Source of the DNA: Alphaproteobacteria bacterium | GTDB taxonomy: Bacteria; Pseudomonadota; Alphaproteobacteria; Rhizobiales; Rhizobiaceae | DNA: 64,000 bases | NCBI GenBank assembly: GCA_024742485.1 | Contig: JANSYK010000002.1 | Span: forward strand, 930,001-994,000 | Reading direction: 5' to 3' | In this document: one piece after another, positions 17,200 to 25,515 of the stretch | Position numbering within the stretch: position 1 is the stretch's first letter | Layout: every line of letters begins with the position of its first letter | Made by a program: the position numbers and the translations under genes | Notes under the pieces: generated by a model | The model's database searches: none | Seen by the model: the letters and a program-made list of their open reading frames with translations, nothing else | Told to the model about the DNA's origin: nothing

Positions 17200-17645
17200 G
17201 CGCCATGGGCGCGGTTTTCACGGTGACCCGCAATCTGCGGTTCGCCGATTGCGACCCGGCGGGCATCGCCTTCTATCCAAGGCTGCTGGAGCATGTGAAC
17301 AACGTGGTGGAGGACTGGTTCGCCGGCCCGCTGGACTGTTCGTTCCATGAGCTTCATTTCGTCCGCGAACGGGGCGTGCCGACGGTCGAGATCCAGGTCA
17401 AGTTCTTGCGCCCCGGTGCGCTGGGCGACGCCATTGACTGGCGGCTGACCGTCAAGACGCTGAGCCGGGCCTCGATGACGCTGTCCATCATCGGCGCCCA
17501 TGAGAACGGCAAGGACATGCTGCGGGCGGAGCCGACCCTGGTGCACAGCAATTTCACCCTTGATCCGCCGCGCGCCGAATCCTTCCCCGACGATCTGCGC
17601 GAGAAGATCGCGGCTTTCCGGGCCGCGCCGTCCGCAAGCCCCTGA
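17196..17645 (+). CDS. Acyl-CoA thioesterase (4-hydroxybenzoyl-CoA thioesterase-like hotdog)
   Basis: This 149-residue hotdog-fold protein has the 4HBT signature at its N-terminus: LRFADCDPAGIAFYPRLLEHVNNVVEDWF, with the catalytic-type Asp in DCDPAGI. A thioesterase directly behind a salicylyl-CoA-type hydroxylase would release the free hydroxylated acid, for example gentisate from gentisyl-CoA. The start is GTG at 17196, overlapping the previous stop by four bases (GTGA). An internal ATG three codons on is possible. Confidence 0.88.
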   Translation: MSAMGAVFTVTRNLRFADCDPAGIAFYPRLLEHVNNVVEDWFAGPLDCSFHELHFVRERGVPTVEIQVKFLRPGALGDAIDWRLTVKTLSRASMTLSIIGAHENGKDMLRAEPTLVHSNFTLDPPRAESFPDDLREKIAAFRAAPSASP

Positions 17646-17727
17646 CAAGGATGGTCGTCAGCGGGCAATTCATGATATTCCACCCAAACGGTTCGCAACG
17701 AACCCCCATGATGAAAAAGGCGATGCG

Positions 17728-18129
17728 ATGAAATTCCTGCAACCGGAAGGCTGGAAACCGGCAAAAGGCTATGCCAATGGCGTCAAGGCCACGGGCCATC
17801 TGGTGATGACCGGCGGCCTGACCGGCTGGAACAAGGATCAGGTGTTCGAGACCGATGATTTCATCGGCCAGTGCGAACAGACCTTCGCCAACATCGTCGC
17901 CGTGCTGAAAGAAGCGGGCGCAGGCCCCGAGCATCTGGTGCGCCTGACCTGGTATGTCACCGACAAGACGGAATATCTGGCCCGCCAGCGCGAACTCGGA
18001 CAGGCCTATCGCAATGCCTTCGGCCGCCACTTTCCGGCAATGGCCGTTGTCCAGGTGACGGCGCTGGTCGAGGACCGGGCCAAGGTGGAAATCGAGGCGA
18101 CCGCGGTCATTCCGTTCGACGAAGACTGA
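17728..18129 (+). CDS. Rid-family (YjgF/YER057c/UK114) protein
   Basis: Rid-family trimers often deaminate reactive enamines or imines. This 133-residue protein has the family frame: GHLVMTGGLTGWNKD, then VRLTWYVTDKTEYL, then VEIEATAVIPFDED. By eye, the position of the active-site Arg of archetypal RidA (FPAR in the family) reads FPAM here. It is therefore probably a non-archetypal Rid subgroup member, and its activity is uncertain. It follows the thioesterase by 82 bases. A Rid protein beside the hydroxylase would suit an amino-substituted substrate such as 2-aminobenzoyl-CoA, but the missing Arg weakens that argument. Confidence 0.85.
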   Translation: MKFLQPEGWKPAKGYANGVKATGHLVMTGGLTGWNKDQVFETDDFIGQCEQTFANIVAVLKEAGAGPEHLVRLTWYVTDKTEYLARQRELGQAYRNAFGRHFPAMAVVQVTALVEDRAKVEIEATAVIPFDED

Positions 18130-18157
18130 CGGGTCAACATCAAACCGGCGGGGCGCG

Positions 18158-18931
18158 TCAGATTCCCTTCTGCCGCACGGCGGACCGGAATGTCCGGCCG
18201 ATCGGAATGATGGAATGGTCGCTGAGGCGGATGCCGCTGCGGTCACCGGACCGTGCACGGCCGGCAATCGCATGCAGCGCGACCCAGTGCGACCGGTGCA
18301 CCTGCAGTCCGGGTTCCGGTGATGCTTCGGCCATGGCGTCGCCAAATCGCATGGCGATCAGCGAACGTCCCTTCGCGGTGACCACCTCGACATAGTGATC
18401 CTGCGCGGCAAGGCGGATGATGCGCCCGCGCTTCGCATGCGGCAGGCGCGCCATCAGCCGGGGCACAGCGGGCAGGGCGGTTGGGCGGTTCGCCCGCGCC
18501 ACCAGATGCTGGACAACTGTAACGCCCCCGACGACCGCGGCGCATTGGGCTAGGAGCACGAGCAGTTCGCTGGCGTCGGGCCGGAAGCCGAAGCCAAGAA
18601 GCACCAATGCGATCACCGCAAACACCGGAAGCGTGGTCAGGACCGATGCCATTGCCACCCGCCAGGGAGCAGGCCAGTCGAGACGGCCGAGCCCGTGTTC
18701 GACCGCCGTCCCGGTGAGATGTCCGGCGGTGGCCGTTCCGATGACCACGAGCAGCCAGTAGAGATGCCGGTCCAGCGGCGACAGGGCCTCATAGGTCCCG
18801 AACGGGCCGGACAAACCGGCCAGCAGGGCGAGCAAAGCGAGCAGGCCGACATTGCGCGCCGAGCCGAAGAGTGCCGCGATCTCATGCTTGAGATTGCGGG
18901 ACAGCGGGTCGTTCACGAATGTATCCGGCAT
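18158..18931 (-). CDS. Membrane-bound LytTR-domain transcriptional regulator
   Basis: The 257-residue protein has about four hydrophobic spans in residues 25-150 (for example NVGLLALLALLAGLSG and VFAVIALVLLGFGF). A C-terminal LytTR DNA-binding domain follows (GRIIRLAAQDHYVEVVTAKG...VHRSHWVALHAIAG...IPIGRTFRSAV). This fusion is a known alphaproteobacterial type of membrane-tethered regulator, with ligands unknown. I chose ATG 18931 (AGGA upstream) over a GTG 22 codons earlier. It is divergent from the Ntn-hydrolase gene, and the shared upstream DNA contains two palindromes that could be its operators. Confidence 0.85.
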   Translation of the reverse strand: MPDTFVNDPLSRNLKHEIAALFGSARNVGLLALLALLAGLSGPFGTYEALSPLDRHLYWLLVVIGTATAGHLTGTAVEHGLGRLDWPAPWRVAMASVLTTLPVFAVIALVLLGFGFRPDASELLVLLAQCAAVVGGVTVVQHLVARANRPTALPAVPRLMARLPHAKRGRIIRLAAQDHYVEVVTAKGRSLIAMRFGDAMAEASPEPGLQVHRSHWVALHAIAGRARSGDRSGIRLSDHSIIPIGRTFRSAVRQKGI

Positions 18932-19001
18932 TTGACGAAATCCTGATTGGTGCGCACCGGGATGCGCGTCCTGTTGCGTCCATCGAAAATAGGACACTAG
19001 C

Positions 19002-19040
19002 GCAATTCAGGTTTTGACGGAATCGGCAAAATCTGAATGC
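19002..19040. repeat. Imperfect palindrome related to the hairpin at 12578
   Basis: GCAATTCAGGTTTTGAC at 19002-19018 is identical over 17 bases to the left half of the hairpin at 12578. Its right arm AAAATCTGAATGC (19028-19040) is imperfect, with one mismatch and one missing base. It lies in the divergent promoter region between the LytTR and Ntn-hydrolase genes, where a terminator would make little sense. A regulator binding site or a dispersed repeat is more likely. Confidence 0.5.
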
Positions 19041-19071
19041 ATCAACAATATCAACGGCCGACACCGTTGTC

Positions 19072-19096
19072 CCGTTTCTGACAAAACGCGAAACGG
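19072..19096. promoter_or_regulatory. Second palindrome in the LytTR / Ntn-hydrolase promoter region
   Basis: CCGTTT (19072) and AAACGG (19091) form arms around a core containing CTGACAAAACGCG. The core shares TGACAAAAC with the centre of the 12578 hairpin. It ends 18 bases before the Ntn-hydrolase start, a good place for an operator acting on that gene. Confidence 0.4.
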
Positions 19097-19114
19097 TCTA
19101 GACTGGAGTGATCA

Positions 19115-20206
19115 ATGATCTTTGCCCGATCCCTGCGCCGTGCCGCGCGCCTTTTCACATGGCCGGCGGCGGCCCTTGTGCCCCTGACCACCTCGGCCGC
19201 ACTGGCCTGCACCACCATGGTGCTCGGGCTTCCGGACCGGCCGCTTGTTGCCTACAGTTTCGATTTCGACGCGACCGGCGCGGGCTTCCTGGTCGTCAAT
19301 CCGGGGGATGCCGCCCGCCGATCCATCATGGATGACCGGCCGGCGCAATGGCCCGTGCGCCATGCCAGCGTCACCTTCAACCAGATCGGACCGGGCATGC
19401 CGGCGGCGGGCATGAACACGGCGGGCCTGGTCGTGTCGCTGATGTGGAACAGCCAGGCGGCCTATCGAAGCGACGCACAAAGCCCGGTCGTCAATGAGCT
19501 GGAGTTCATCCAGCGCCTGCTGGACACCACCGGATCGGTCGAGGAAGCCCTGGACACACTGCCCGAAATCGCCATCGAGGGCATGGTGCCCATTCATTAC
19601 CTGCTGGCCGACCGGTTCGGAAAAACGGCGGCCATCCTGCCGACACCCGCCGGATTTGCGACCCACAGGGGCGAGGGCATGCCCGTTCCGGCGCTGACCA
19701 ATACGAGCTATTCGGAATTGCTGGAAAGGCTCGCCGATTTCGAGGGCTTCGGCGGCAACCGGCCGGTGCCCACCGGCGACCGAAGCGAGGACCCCGACAG
19801 CCTCCGACGTTTTGCCGTCGGTGCCTCCGCGTCCCGTCGGGCCGGATCGACCATCGACTCCGCGCTCGACACGCTGGGCGATGTGGCCAACCGGGAAACC
19901 CGCTGGCAGATTGTATTTGACCCCCTTGCGCAGCGGATCGTGTTCCGGATCAGGGGTCGCAACGCGGTCCATCTTCTTGACATGGCGACACTGGATCTTG
20001 GCTGTTCCGACCGCCCGCTTTCGGTCGATCTGAATGCCGTCACCAGCCGGGATGTGTCCGAAGCGCTGGCGCCGCTCGAACCAGTGCGGGCCGCCGCCGT
20101 GGCGCGCACGGTGCTGGGATCGTTTTCCGGCACCGCCGATTTTCCGCCGGAGATTGCCGACGGGCTGATAATGGGGTTGCTTGACGCGGTGAACTGCGAG
20201 CGTTGA
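19115..20206 (+). CDS. Choloylglycine hydrolase-type (linear amide C-N) Ntn-hydrolase, secreted
   Basis: Members of this Ntn family cleave linear amides such as conjugated bile salts, penicillin V or N-acyl homoserine lactones. The 363-residue precursor has a signal peptide (RSLRRAARLFTWPAAALVP) ending in ALA, directly followed by Cys32 in CTTMVLG. This is the N-terminal nucleophile exposed by cleavage. Further family features are the FDFD segment after the nucleophile, GMNTAGLVVSLMWN and the LTNTSYSEL region. The native substrate is unknown. Quorum-signal acylase is one possibility among several. It is expressed away from the LytTR regulator. Confidence 0.82.
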   Translation: MIFARSLRRAARLFTWPAAALVPLTTSAALACTTMVLGLPDRPLVAYSFDFDATGAGFLVVNPGDAARRSIMDDRPAQWPVRHASVTFNQIGPGMPAAGMNTAGLVVSLMWNSQAAYRSDAQSPVVNELEFIQRLLDTTGSVEEALDTLPEIAIEGMVPIHYLLADRFGKTAAILPTPAGFATHRGEGMPVPALTNTSYSELLERLADFEGFGGNRPVPTGDRSEDPDSLRRFAVGASASRRAGSTIDSALDTLGDVANRETRWQIVFDPLAQRIVFRIRGRNAVHLLDMATLDLGCSDRPLSVDLNAVTSRDVSEALAPLEPVRAAAVARTVLGSFSGTADFPPEIADGLIMGLLDAVNCER

Positions 20207-20213
20207 ACGGGCG

Positions 20214-20843
20214 CTACCCGGCGGGAATGGCATTGACCTTCCTGGGCACATCATAGCCGCGCTGCACGGCGTCGCGCCCGGCTATGGCCTGATACCAGCG
20301 CCGCACATTGGGATAGTCTTTGAGGTCGATATCCTGCCACTCATGGCGCGACACCCAGGGCCAGCAGGCCATGTCGGCGATGGAATAATCATCGACGATG
20401 AAGTCGCGCCCCTCCAGCCGGCTGTCCAGAACGCCATAGAGCCGCGCCGCTTCCGCGCCATAGCGCTCCCGCGCATAGTCCGATTTGTCCGGGTTGAAAT
20501 GCACGAAGTGATGCGCCTGGCCGAGCATCGGCCCGAGCCCGCCCATCTGCCACATCAGCCATTCCAGCACCTTTGCCCGGGCGATCGTCTCGGTCGGCAG
20601 GAAGGCCCCGTGCTTTTCCGCCAGATAGATCATGATGGCGCCCGATTCCATCAGCGTCAGGCCATTGTCCCGGTCGACAATGGCCGGAATCTTGTTGTTC
20701 GGGCTGATCGCCAGGAAGTCCTCCGTGTACTGGTCGCCATCGCCGATATTGATCGCATGGGCCGTGTAGGGCACGCCCAGCTCCTCCAGCAGGATGGAGA
20801 CCTTGCGGCCATTCGGCGTTGTCCAGGTATAGAGATCGATCAT
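20214..20843 (-). CDS. Glutathione S-transferase (bacterial YfcG/YghU-like)
   Basis: This 209-residue protein has the thioredoxin-fold N-domain (MIDLYTWTTPNGRKVSILLEE...NNKIPAIVDRD...LMESGAIMIYLAEKHG) and the helical C-domain. The TPNGRKVSILLEELGVPY segment is typical of the YfcG/YghU group, which reduces disulfides and peroxides with glutathione. The start is ATG 20843, matching the family N-terminus. It is the last gene of a nitroreductase-MarR-GST run on the minus strand, consistent with electrophile or redox stress defence. Confidence 0.9.
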   Translation of the reverse strand: MIDLYTWTTPNGRKVSILLEELGVPYTAHAINIGDGDQYTEDFLAISPNNKIPAIVDRDNGLTLMESGAIMIYLAEKHGAFLPTETIARAKVLEWLMWQMGGLGPMLGQAHHFVHFNPDKSDYARERYGAEAARLYGVLDSRLEGRDFIVDDYSIADMACWPWVSRHEWQDIDLKDYPNVRRWYQAIAGRDAVQRGYDVPRKVNAIPAG

Positions 20844-20927
20844 CGGGCCCGTCCGTTGTTGCGTTGCGCGGCCGATACAATCCGATTTGCCCTCACGGGG
20901 CAATCATGGATCGCGGAAACCGCCCGC

Positions 20928-21413
20928 TCAGTCCTCGTCCCGCGCCGCGTCGAGCATCTGGCGGATGTCCGTCAGGCCCGGAACAAGCGCCTCGATGCGG
21001 TCCGGCGGAAATTGCTTGGCAAATTCGGCAATATCCGGGCCGAGGGATGCAATGGCATTGTTGCGGAAATCGCGGCCGGCCGCCGTCAGCCAGACACATT
21101 TGCTGCGCCCGTCCTTCGGGTTCGGGCGCATTTCGATCAGCCGGTGTTTTTCCAGCACTGACAGCGTGTGGGTCATGGTGGTTTTCGGCACCTGGAAGGC
21201 GCGCGCCAGAACCAGCGGTGTCTGGCCGTCGCGCACCCGGATCAGATGGTTGAGCACGGCAAAATGCGAGGCGAGAAAACCGTCCGGCAACCGCGCCTCG
21301 AACAGGGCGCGGCTGAGCTGCTCGATAATGCCCACTTCGTTGAAGAAGGAGAAGTAAAGGGCGAGCGTCTCGCTGTCGGATTTTGTCAAATGATGCGGGT
21401 CTCCAGCGGCCAT
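20928..21413 (-). CDS. MarR-family transcriptional regulator
   Basis: The 161-residue protein has a MarR winged helix: recognition LVLARAFQVPKTTMTHTLSVLEKHRLI and wing RPNPKDGRSKCVWLTAAGRDF. Its start overlaps the end of the upstream nitroreductase gene by 28 bases, so the two are translationally linked. The strong palindrome in front of the nitroreductase gene is its probable autoregulatory site. It contains Cys residues, one in the wing (SKCVWL), that could sense oxidants, which is an inference. Confidence 0.9.
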   Translation of the reverse strand: MAAGDPHHLTKSDSETLALYFSFFNEVGIIEQLSRALFEARLPDGFLASHFAVLNHLIRVRDGQTPLVLARAFQVPKTTMTHTLSVLEKHRLIEMRPNPKDGRSKCVWLTAAGRDFRNNAIASLGPDIAEFAKQFPPDRIEALVPGLTDIRQMLDAARDED

Positions 21414-22486
21414 CTCGGTGAACGGTCAACGGTGGGCCCGAAACCGAGCCTGCCCAGCATCTGCACCGTTTCGCCGTCCTTTGCAAGCATCCGGTGCGCC
21501 GTTGCATAGTGTTCCGCCATTTCGGGAAACTCCTGCAGCGCCTGGCTGACCGGCTGCAGCGCCAGGCCCAGCGACGTGGTCATCAGGTTCAGCCGCAGCC
21601 AGCGCCGGCCGGCCTCGATCTGGTCGGTCCGCGCATTGCCAGGTGTCGTCAGAACCGCATAGGCGGGCGTCGCCATGAGCATTGCCTCATAGATCCGCAC
21701 GCCCTCCTGAAAGCCGGTCGATTGCGGGTCGAGCTGCGCCTCCCGGCCCACGACGCCGGCGAGCATCAGCGTTTCCAGAAACGCCCCGCCGAGGTCGATC
21801 CCGTCCGGATTGGCATTGATCTCGGCCTTGCCGAACCGCATCAGGTCGACGCTTTCCTTCATGGTGCGCGGCGTGTTGGTTTCCACCAGCCAGGCATCCC
21901 AGGTCAGCGTGCGCAGATCCGCCACGGCTTGCGGATCGGTGATGATCGCCGCATGGGCGGCAAGCTGGTCGACCATCGCCGCCGGAACGGGCTTGTCTTC
22001 GTACGGTTCCTTGCAGGACCGGCGCGCCATCACATGGGCAAACAGCGGATCGGCCGCGGCGCCTTCGGAAAACCGTGCATGGGCCACCGGCCCGTCCTCG
22101 CCCTCGGGATAAAGGTCCAGATCGACCCTGTGGCCGGTCTGCGAGGCGGCAATGACCATCAGTTCCAGGAAACAGCCCAGCCCGATGGTGAGCTGCCGCG
22201 CATGGGGGTCCGTATGCGGCAGGTCGCGCGTCTTGTCGCGATAGAGCGTCACCATGTCGTCGGTGCCGAGATCCACCTGCCAGGGCTGCCGGTTATGCGG
22301 ATTCGGCGCCAGGATCGCATAGGACAGCGCCCGCCGCCGCGGCTCTGAATAGCCGCCGGCCTCAGCCCATGGGGCGAGTGCCTTGGTGGGTGTGCGCGTG
22401 GTGGCAAACAACGCTCCCCCACCCGCCGCCGCCAGAATGGTCCCGCCGCTGATGATGCCAAGTGCCTTGCGTCTGCTGATGGTCAT
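21386..22486 (-). CDS. Twin-arginine nitroreductase-family protein
   Basis: The 366-residue protein begins with a Tat-type signal (ISRRKALGIISGGTILAAAGG). A nitroreductase-fold domain follows, with FMN-binding-like SYAILAPNPHNRQPWQV, ARRSCKEPYEDKPV and LNLMTTSLGLALQPVSQAL. Such exported nitroreductase-like proteins are sometimes annotated as Acg-like or twin-arginine nitroreductase; substrates are unknown. The start is ATG 22486, after TTGGAGAGCACC. It is the first gene of the operon with MarR and GST and lies directly against the AT-rich island. Confidence 0.83.
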   Translation of the reverse strand: MTISRRKALGIISGGTILAAAGGGALFATTRTPTKALAPWAEAGGYSEPRRRALSYAILAPNPHNRQPWQVDLGTDDMVTLYRDKTRDLPHTDPHARQLTIGLGCFLELMVIAASQTGHRVDLDLYPEGEDGPVAHARFSEGAAADPLFAHVMARRSCKEPYEDKPVPAAMVDQLAAHAAIITDPQAVADLRTLTWDAWLVETNTPRTMKESVDLMRFGKAEINANPDGIDLGGAFLETLMLAGVVGREAQLDPQSTGFQEGVRIYEAMLMATPAYAVLTTPGNARTDQIEAGRRWLRLNLMTTSLGLALQPVSQALQEFPEMAEHYATAHRMLAKDGETVQMLGRLGFGPTVDRSPRWPLETRII

Positions 22487-22501
22487 GGTGCTCTCCAATT
22501 G

Positions 22502-22535
22502 ATACGATTTCGTACTATATAGTGCGATATCGTAT
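22502..22535. promoter_or_regulatory. 34-base near-perfect palindromic operator, probably for the MarR regulator
   Basis: The outer arms are ATACGAT and ATCGTAT and the centre is ACTATATAGT. Only two base pairs of the 17 are mismatched. On the minus strand the sequence TATAAT (complement of 22534-22539) overlaps the edge and could be the -10 box of the nitroreductase-MarR-GST operon. Binding here would block transcription. The repeated TACGAT/CGTAC motifs suggest two overlapping half-sites. Confidence 0.7.
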
Positions 22536-22539
22536 TATA

Positions 22540-22857
22540 TGCAAGTGGTGGGCGTAGGCTGATTGTGGAGATAGTCAGGATGAGACTTAATGGGACGTCA
22601 AACGAATTGGCGAAATCGGCCTATGGCGGGCGCTCGATGGCGTTCCAAGGAGAATCAAAATACTGCCGCTCACGCGGAATGTGGCAATCTAAAAACAGGA
22701 TGGCGCTGGATACAGCGACAGCATCCACTGGACACCGTCGAATATACTGTCAGACTTGTGCTTCATCTATGGTATGCGGGAAATCTGGGCGTTGGGCGAA
22801 AAGAATCCTGAACGATTCAGTTTAGTCCAACTGTGAGCAGAAACGGTATCGGAGCAA
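22540..22857. other. Left junction of the AT-rich island, no convincing gene
   Basis: Composition changes from GC-rich to mixed in this stretch. Two short plus-strand reading frames (22590-22811 and 22565-22825) exist, but they overlap each other, have no good ribosome site and resemble nothing I know. They may be remnants. Near the right end, CTGAA-CGA-TTCAG forms a small palindrome around 22807-22820. The promoter of the SMEK-NTPase operon should lie here. I cannot point to a clear -35/-10 pair, integrase remnant or direct repeat. Confidence 0.4.
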
Positions 22858-25515
22858 ATGACAAGACAGGAACTCTTACGAAAATCTGGCTCTCTACTCG
22901 CTCGCTTTGCTTACGAAGTGCGCGTATCAAATGCCATGGGCATGTTTGACATCAACACCGTTGCGGAGGACCTGTTAATCCCAATTTTTGCAACTGCGTT
23001 GGACTGTCCCGATCTGTGCAATCAGAACCGCATTCAAATGAACTTCCCCGCTGTGGATTTGGGATGCGCCACCAGTCGAATCTCGATTCAAGTTACTTCT
23101 GATGCTTCAAGTGGCAAGATCAACGAGACGCTAAACAAGTTCGAGTCCCATGGACTTGTTAAAGATTTTGACCGGCTTTTGGTCTATGTGCTGGCTGAGA
23201 GGCAAAGGACCTATACGTCCAAGAAACTTGAAACGACTGTTGCTGAATTCCCAATCGAGTTCGATCCATTGCGCGACATCCTTGATTTTCAAGACTTGGC
23301 CCAGCAACTTGGCGAACTTTCAAATGAAAAAATTCGAACAATCGTTGATCACCTTGAGGCGGAGTTTAGCAAGGCAGATGCCAATACTAAGTTTCGCTCA
23401 GAGCTGAATGCATTTTTGCGCGTGAGTGCTCAAAAAATTGAAGACGAAAAACGGACAAAGAAATACATCCCGTCTGTGTTCGTGGAGACCACTGAAACAA
23501 AGGAAGAAATGCGGTTTTTCGCAAACCCGTTGTTCTTCCACAGAAAGATAGATGACAAACTCCGGCGCATCAGTTTAGAGCAATTAAACAAACAGCTGAG
23601 AATGGCGCAGATTGAAGAAATAGACTGCGACATTGGTGAGTTATGTAGTCTCGAATCCCCAGACAATTTGTTTGAATTGCGACGCCGCCTAGCTCACCAG
23701 TGTGGCGAGATCTTAAAAATCAAAAACCAAGTTTCGATGTTTTCATGGTACGGCGAACGCGCTGAAAGGTACGTGCCGACCGACGATCTCACTGCATATT
23801 GGACAGTGTTTCGCCACAACATTGAGTCTATTGGCAGCGGAGTGTATCACGCCCTCGACGACATCTCAGAAAAAATTAGAATTGCACAGGCGAAGATCTT
23901 TCTCGTAACTGGCATGGCAGGGCAAGGAAAAACAAATTTCGTTTGCGATTTAGTAGAAAACCAATTCAGACAATTTGAAATTCCAACGATTTTCATCCCT
24001 GCTAGGAAGCTAAACGATTTCCCGGGTCCAAACCGGGTACAAACGTACATTACAAACAACCGTTTCGCGCCTGATGTCCGCGACGTCCATGAACTGTTGA
24101 CTTTGTTCAACGGCGTAGCGGAGGAGTTCGGGAAGCCGTTTGTCATTGCTATCGATGGGATCAACGAGGTTGGAGACTTAGACGGTTTTGTTTCTGAGTT
24201 ACGGGTGCTTCTGGACGCTTTATGCCAGTATGACTTCGTGAAGATCATCATAACCTGTCGCAACGAATTTTTTGATCACAAGTTCGCTGAATTGTTTGAA
24301 CCTGAGTTCGCTGAATATCTCTATAGGGTCCAAGATCTCCGAAATGGTATGTCTGAGGATAACAAGGATCGGCTGTTAGGCTCTTATCTCGGTCATTTTC
24401 AGATTGATGCAAGGCTTTCGACCTCAGCAGCAGAGTTCCTGAAGAATGACCTAATTTTGCTCAGGATTTTCTGCGATATCCATGAGGGAAAAAGCATCGG
24501 TTACGTGTCTAACATCTACAAAGGGGATGTTTTCGAAGGGTACTTGACGATGAAGATTGGGGAGTTTCCGCTCCAAGAGCAACGGATGGCATTGAATTCG
24601 ATCTTTAAAATATGTGCACGCATGCTGGAAAACGAAGACTTTGTGCAACTTCCCGTCGAAGGATTTGATAACGTAGAAAGAGCAATTATCGAAAGGCTGA
24701 TTGGCGAAGATATCATCCTCAGAAGGGAGGTCCCTACTACAGGCCTTGCGTCGCTCGGCGTCGAGAACATCTCCTTCACATACGATGAAATGAGGGATTT
24801 CTTGCTCGCGTATTTTACGGTTGTTGAATTGGCTCAATCAAGCCCGAATAAGGTCAAAACATTGTTTGAGAGCGTTCGTAATTGGCCCATCTACGAAGGA
24901 TTCTTTCGATACGCATATGTTCTGGCAAGGAAGCAAAGTTGCGAACGTGTTGTTGCAACATGCGAAGCATTTGATGATTTTGAACGGCACTACCTCAACA
25001 ATTTGACGCTATTGTCAGCCGATATTCAGACAACGGATGATGTAACACGTGTGAAATCGATGTTGGTCAATCTCACGGCCGCGCGCGATCTTCGCCACCT
25101 AGTGTGGTTCTTATTCAGGAGGCGAGATAACTCGGACCACCTAAATGTTCAAATCCTCCTCGATCATCTAAACAAACTGGATGACGACGCCTTGGAAGAA
25201 TTCACAAAGGTGATGTTTTCGCGTTCAGTGGACTATCAGGGTGGCGAATGGAAGGACCGCGTAAGCCGCTTGCTAAAAGACCTCATAGAACTGAATATAG
25301 ATCAACAAGCTAGCATGCACGCCCCTGCACTCGCGGTAACGCTGTGTTTTGCGCCCTTTGCACATTGGGATGAGCGGGAATCTACTAAGAATCTATATAC
25401 AGACAGAGCCCATATTCCAGAGTTCCGTGACGCAATAAGTTTGTGTGGAAGCGCGAGAGCTGCTCGAGTTCAAAGCTGCATAGCCGAGATTTCAGAAGAG
25501 CGGACAGCAGTATGA
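22858..25515 (+). CDS. SMEK-domain STAND/NACHT-like P-loop NTPase, candidate antiphage protein
   Basis: This 885-residue protein has an N-terminal SMEK-type domain (residues 1 to about 175). The marks are LLARFAYEVRVSNAMGMFDINTVAED, the core MNFPAVDLG...SRISIQVTSD, and KINETLNKFESHGL, which match that family as I recall it from predicted conflict systems. A P-loop ATPase follows: Walker A GMAGQGKT (352-359), Walker B FVIAIDGINEV (Asp433) and sensor-like KIIITCRNEF. The order and the DG-NE after Walker B suggest a STAND/NACHT-type switch. The remaining 400 residues look helical, perhaps a sensor. The start has GGAG six bases upstream. It overlaps the next gene by four bases. Codon use is AT-richer than its neighbours. 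Confidence 0.8.
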   Translation: MTRQELLRKSGSLLARFAYEVRVSNAMGMFDINTVAEDLLIPIFATALDCPDLCNQNRIQMNFPAVDLGCATSRISIQVTSDASSGKINETLNKFESHGLVKDFDRLLVYVLAERQRTYTSKKLETTVAEFPIEFDPLRDILDFQDLAQQLGELSNEKIRTIVDHLEAEFSKADANTKFRSELNAFLRVSAQKIEDEKRTKKYIPSVFVETTETKEEMRFFANPLFFHRKIDDKLRRISLEQLNKQLRMAQIEEIDCDIGELCSLESPDNLFELRRRLAHQCGEILKIKNQVSMFSWYGERAERYVPTDDLTAYWTVFRHNIESIGSGVYHALDDISEKIRIAQAKIFLVTGMAGQGKTNFVCDLVENQFRQFEIPTIFIPARKLNDFPGPNRVQTYITNNRFAPDVRDVHELLTLFNGVAEEFGKPFVIAIDGINEVGDLDGFVSELRVLLDALCQYDFVKIIITCRNEFFDHKFAELFEPEFAEYLYRVQDLRNGMSEDNKDRLLGSYLGHFQIDARLSTSAAEFLKNDLILLRIFCDIHEGKSIGYVSNIYKGDVFEGYLTMKIGEFPLQEQRMALNSIFKICARMLENEDFVQLPVEGFDNVERAIIERLIGEDIILRREVPTTGLASLGVENISFTYDEMRDFLLAYFTVVELAQSSPNKVKTLFESVRNWPIYEGFFRYAYVLARKQSCERVVATCEAFDDFERHYLNNLTLLSADIQTTDDVTRVKSMLVNLTAARDLRHLVWFLFRRRDNSDHLNVQILLDHLNKLDDDALEEFTKVMFSRSVDYQGGEWKDRVSRLLKDLIELNIDQQASMHAPALAVTLCFAPFAHWDERESTKNLYTDRAHIPEFRDAISLCGSARAARVQSCIAEISEERTAV

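Noticed and set aside
22565-22825. Two short overlapping plus-strand reading frames at the island's left edge
   Set aside because: No ribosome site, odd composition and mutual overlap; noted only as possible remnants in the junction feature.
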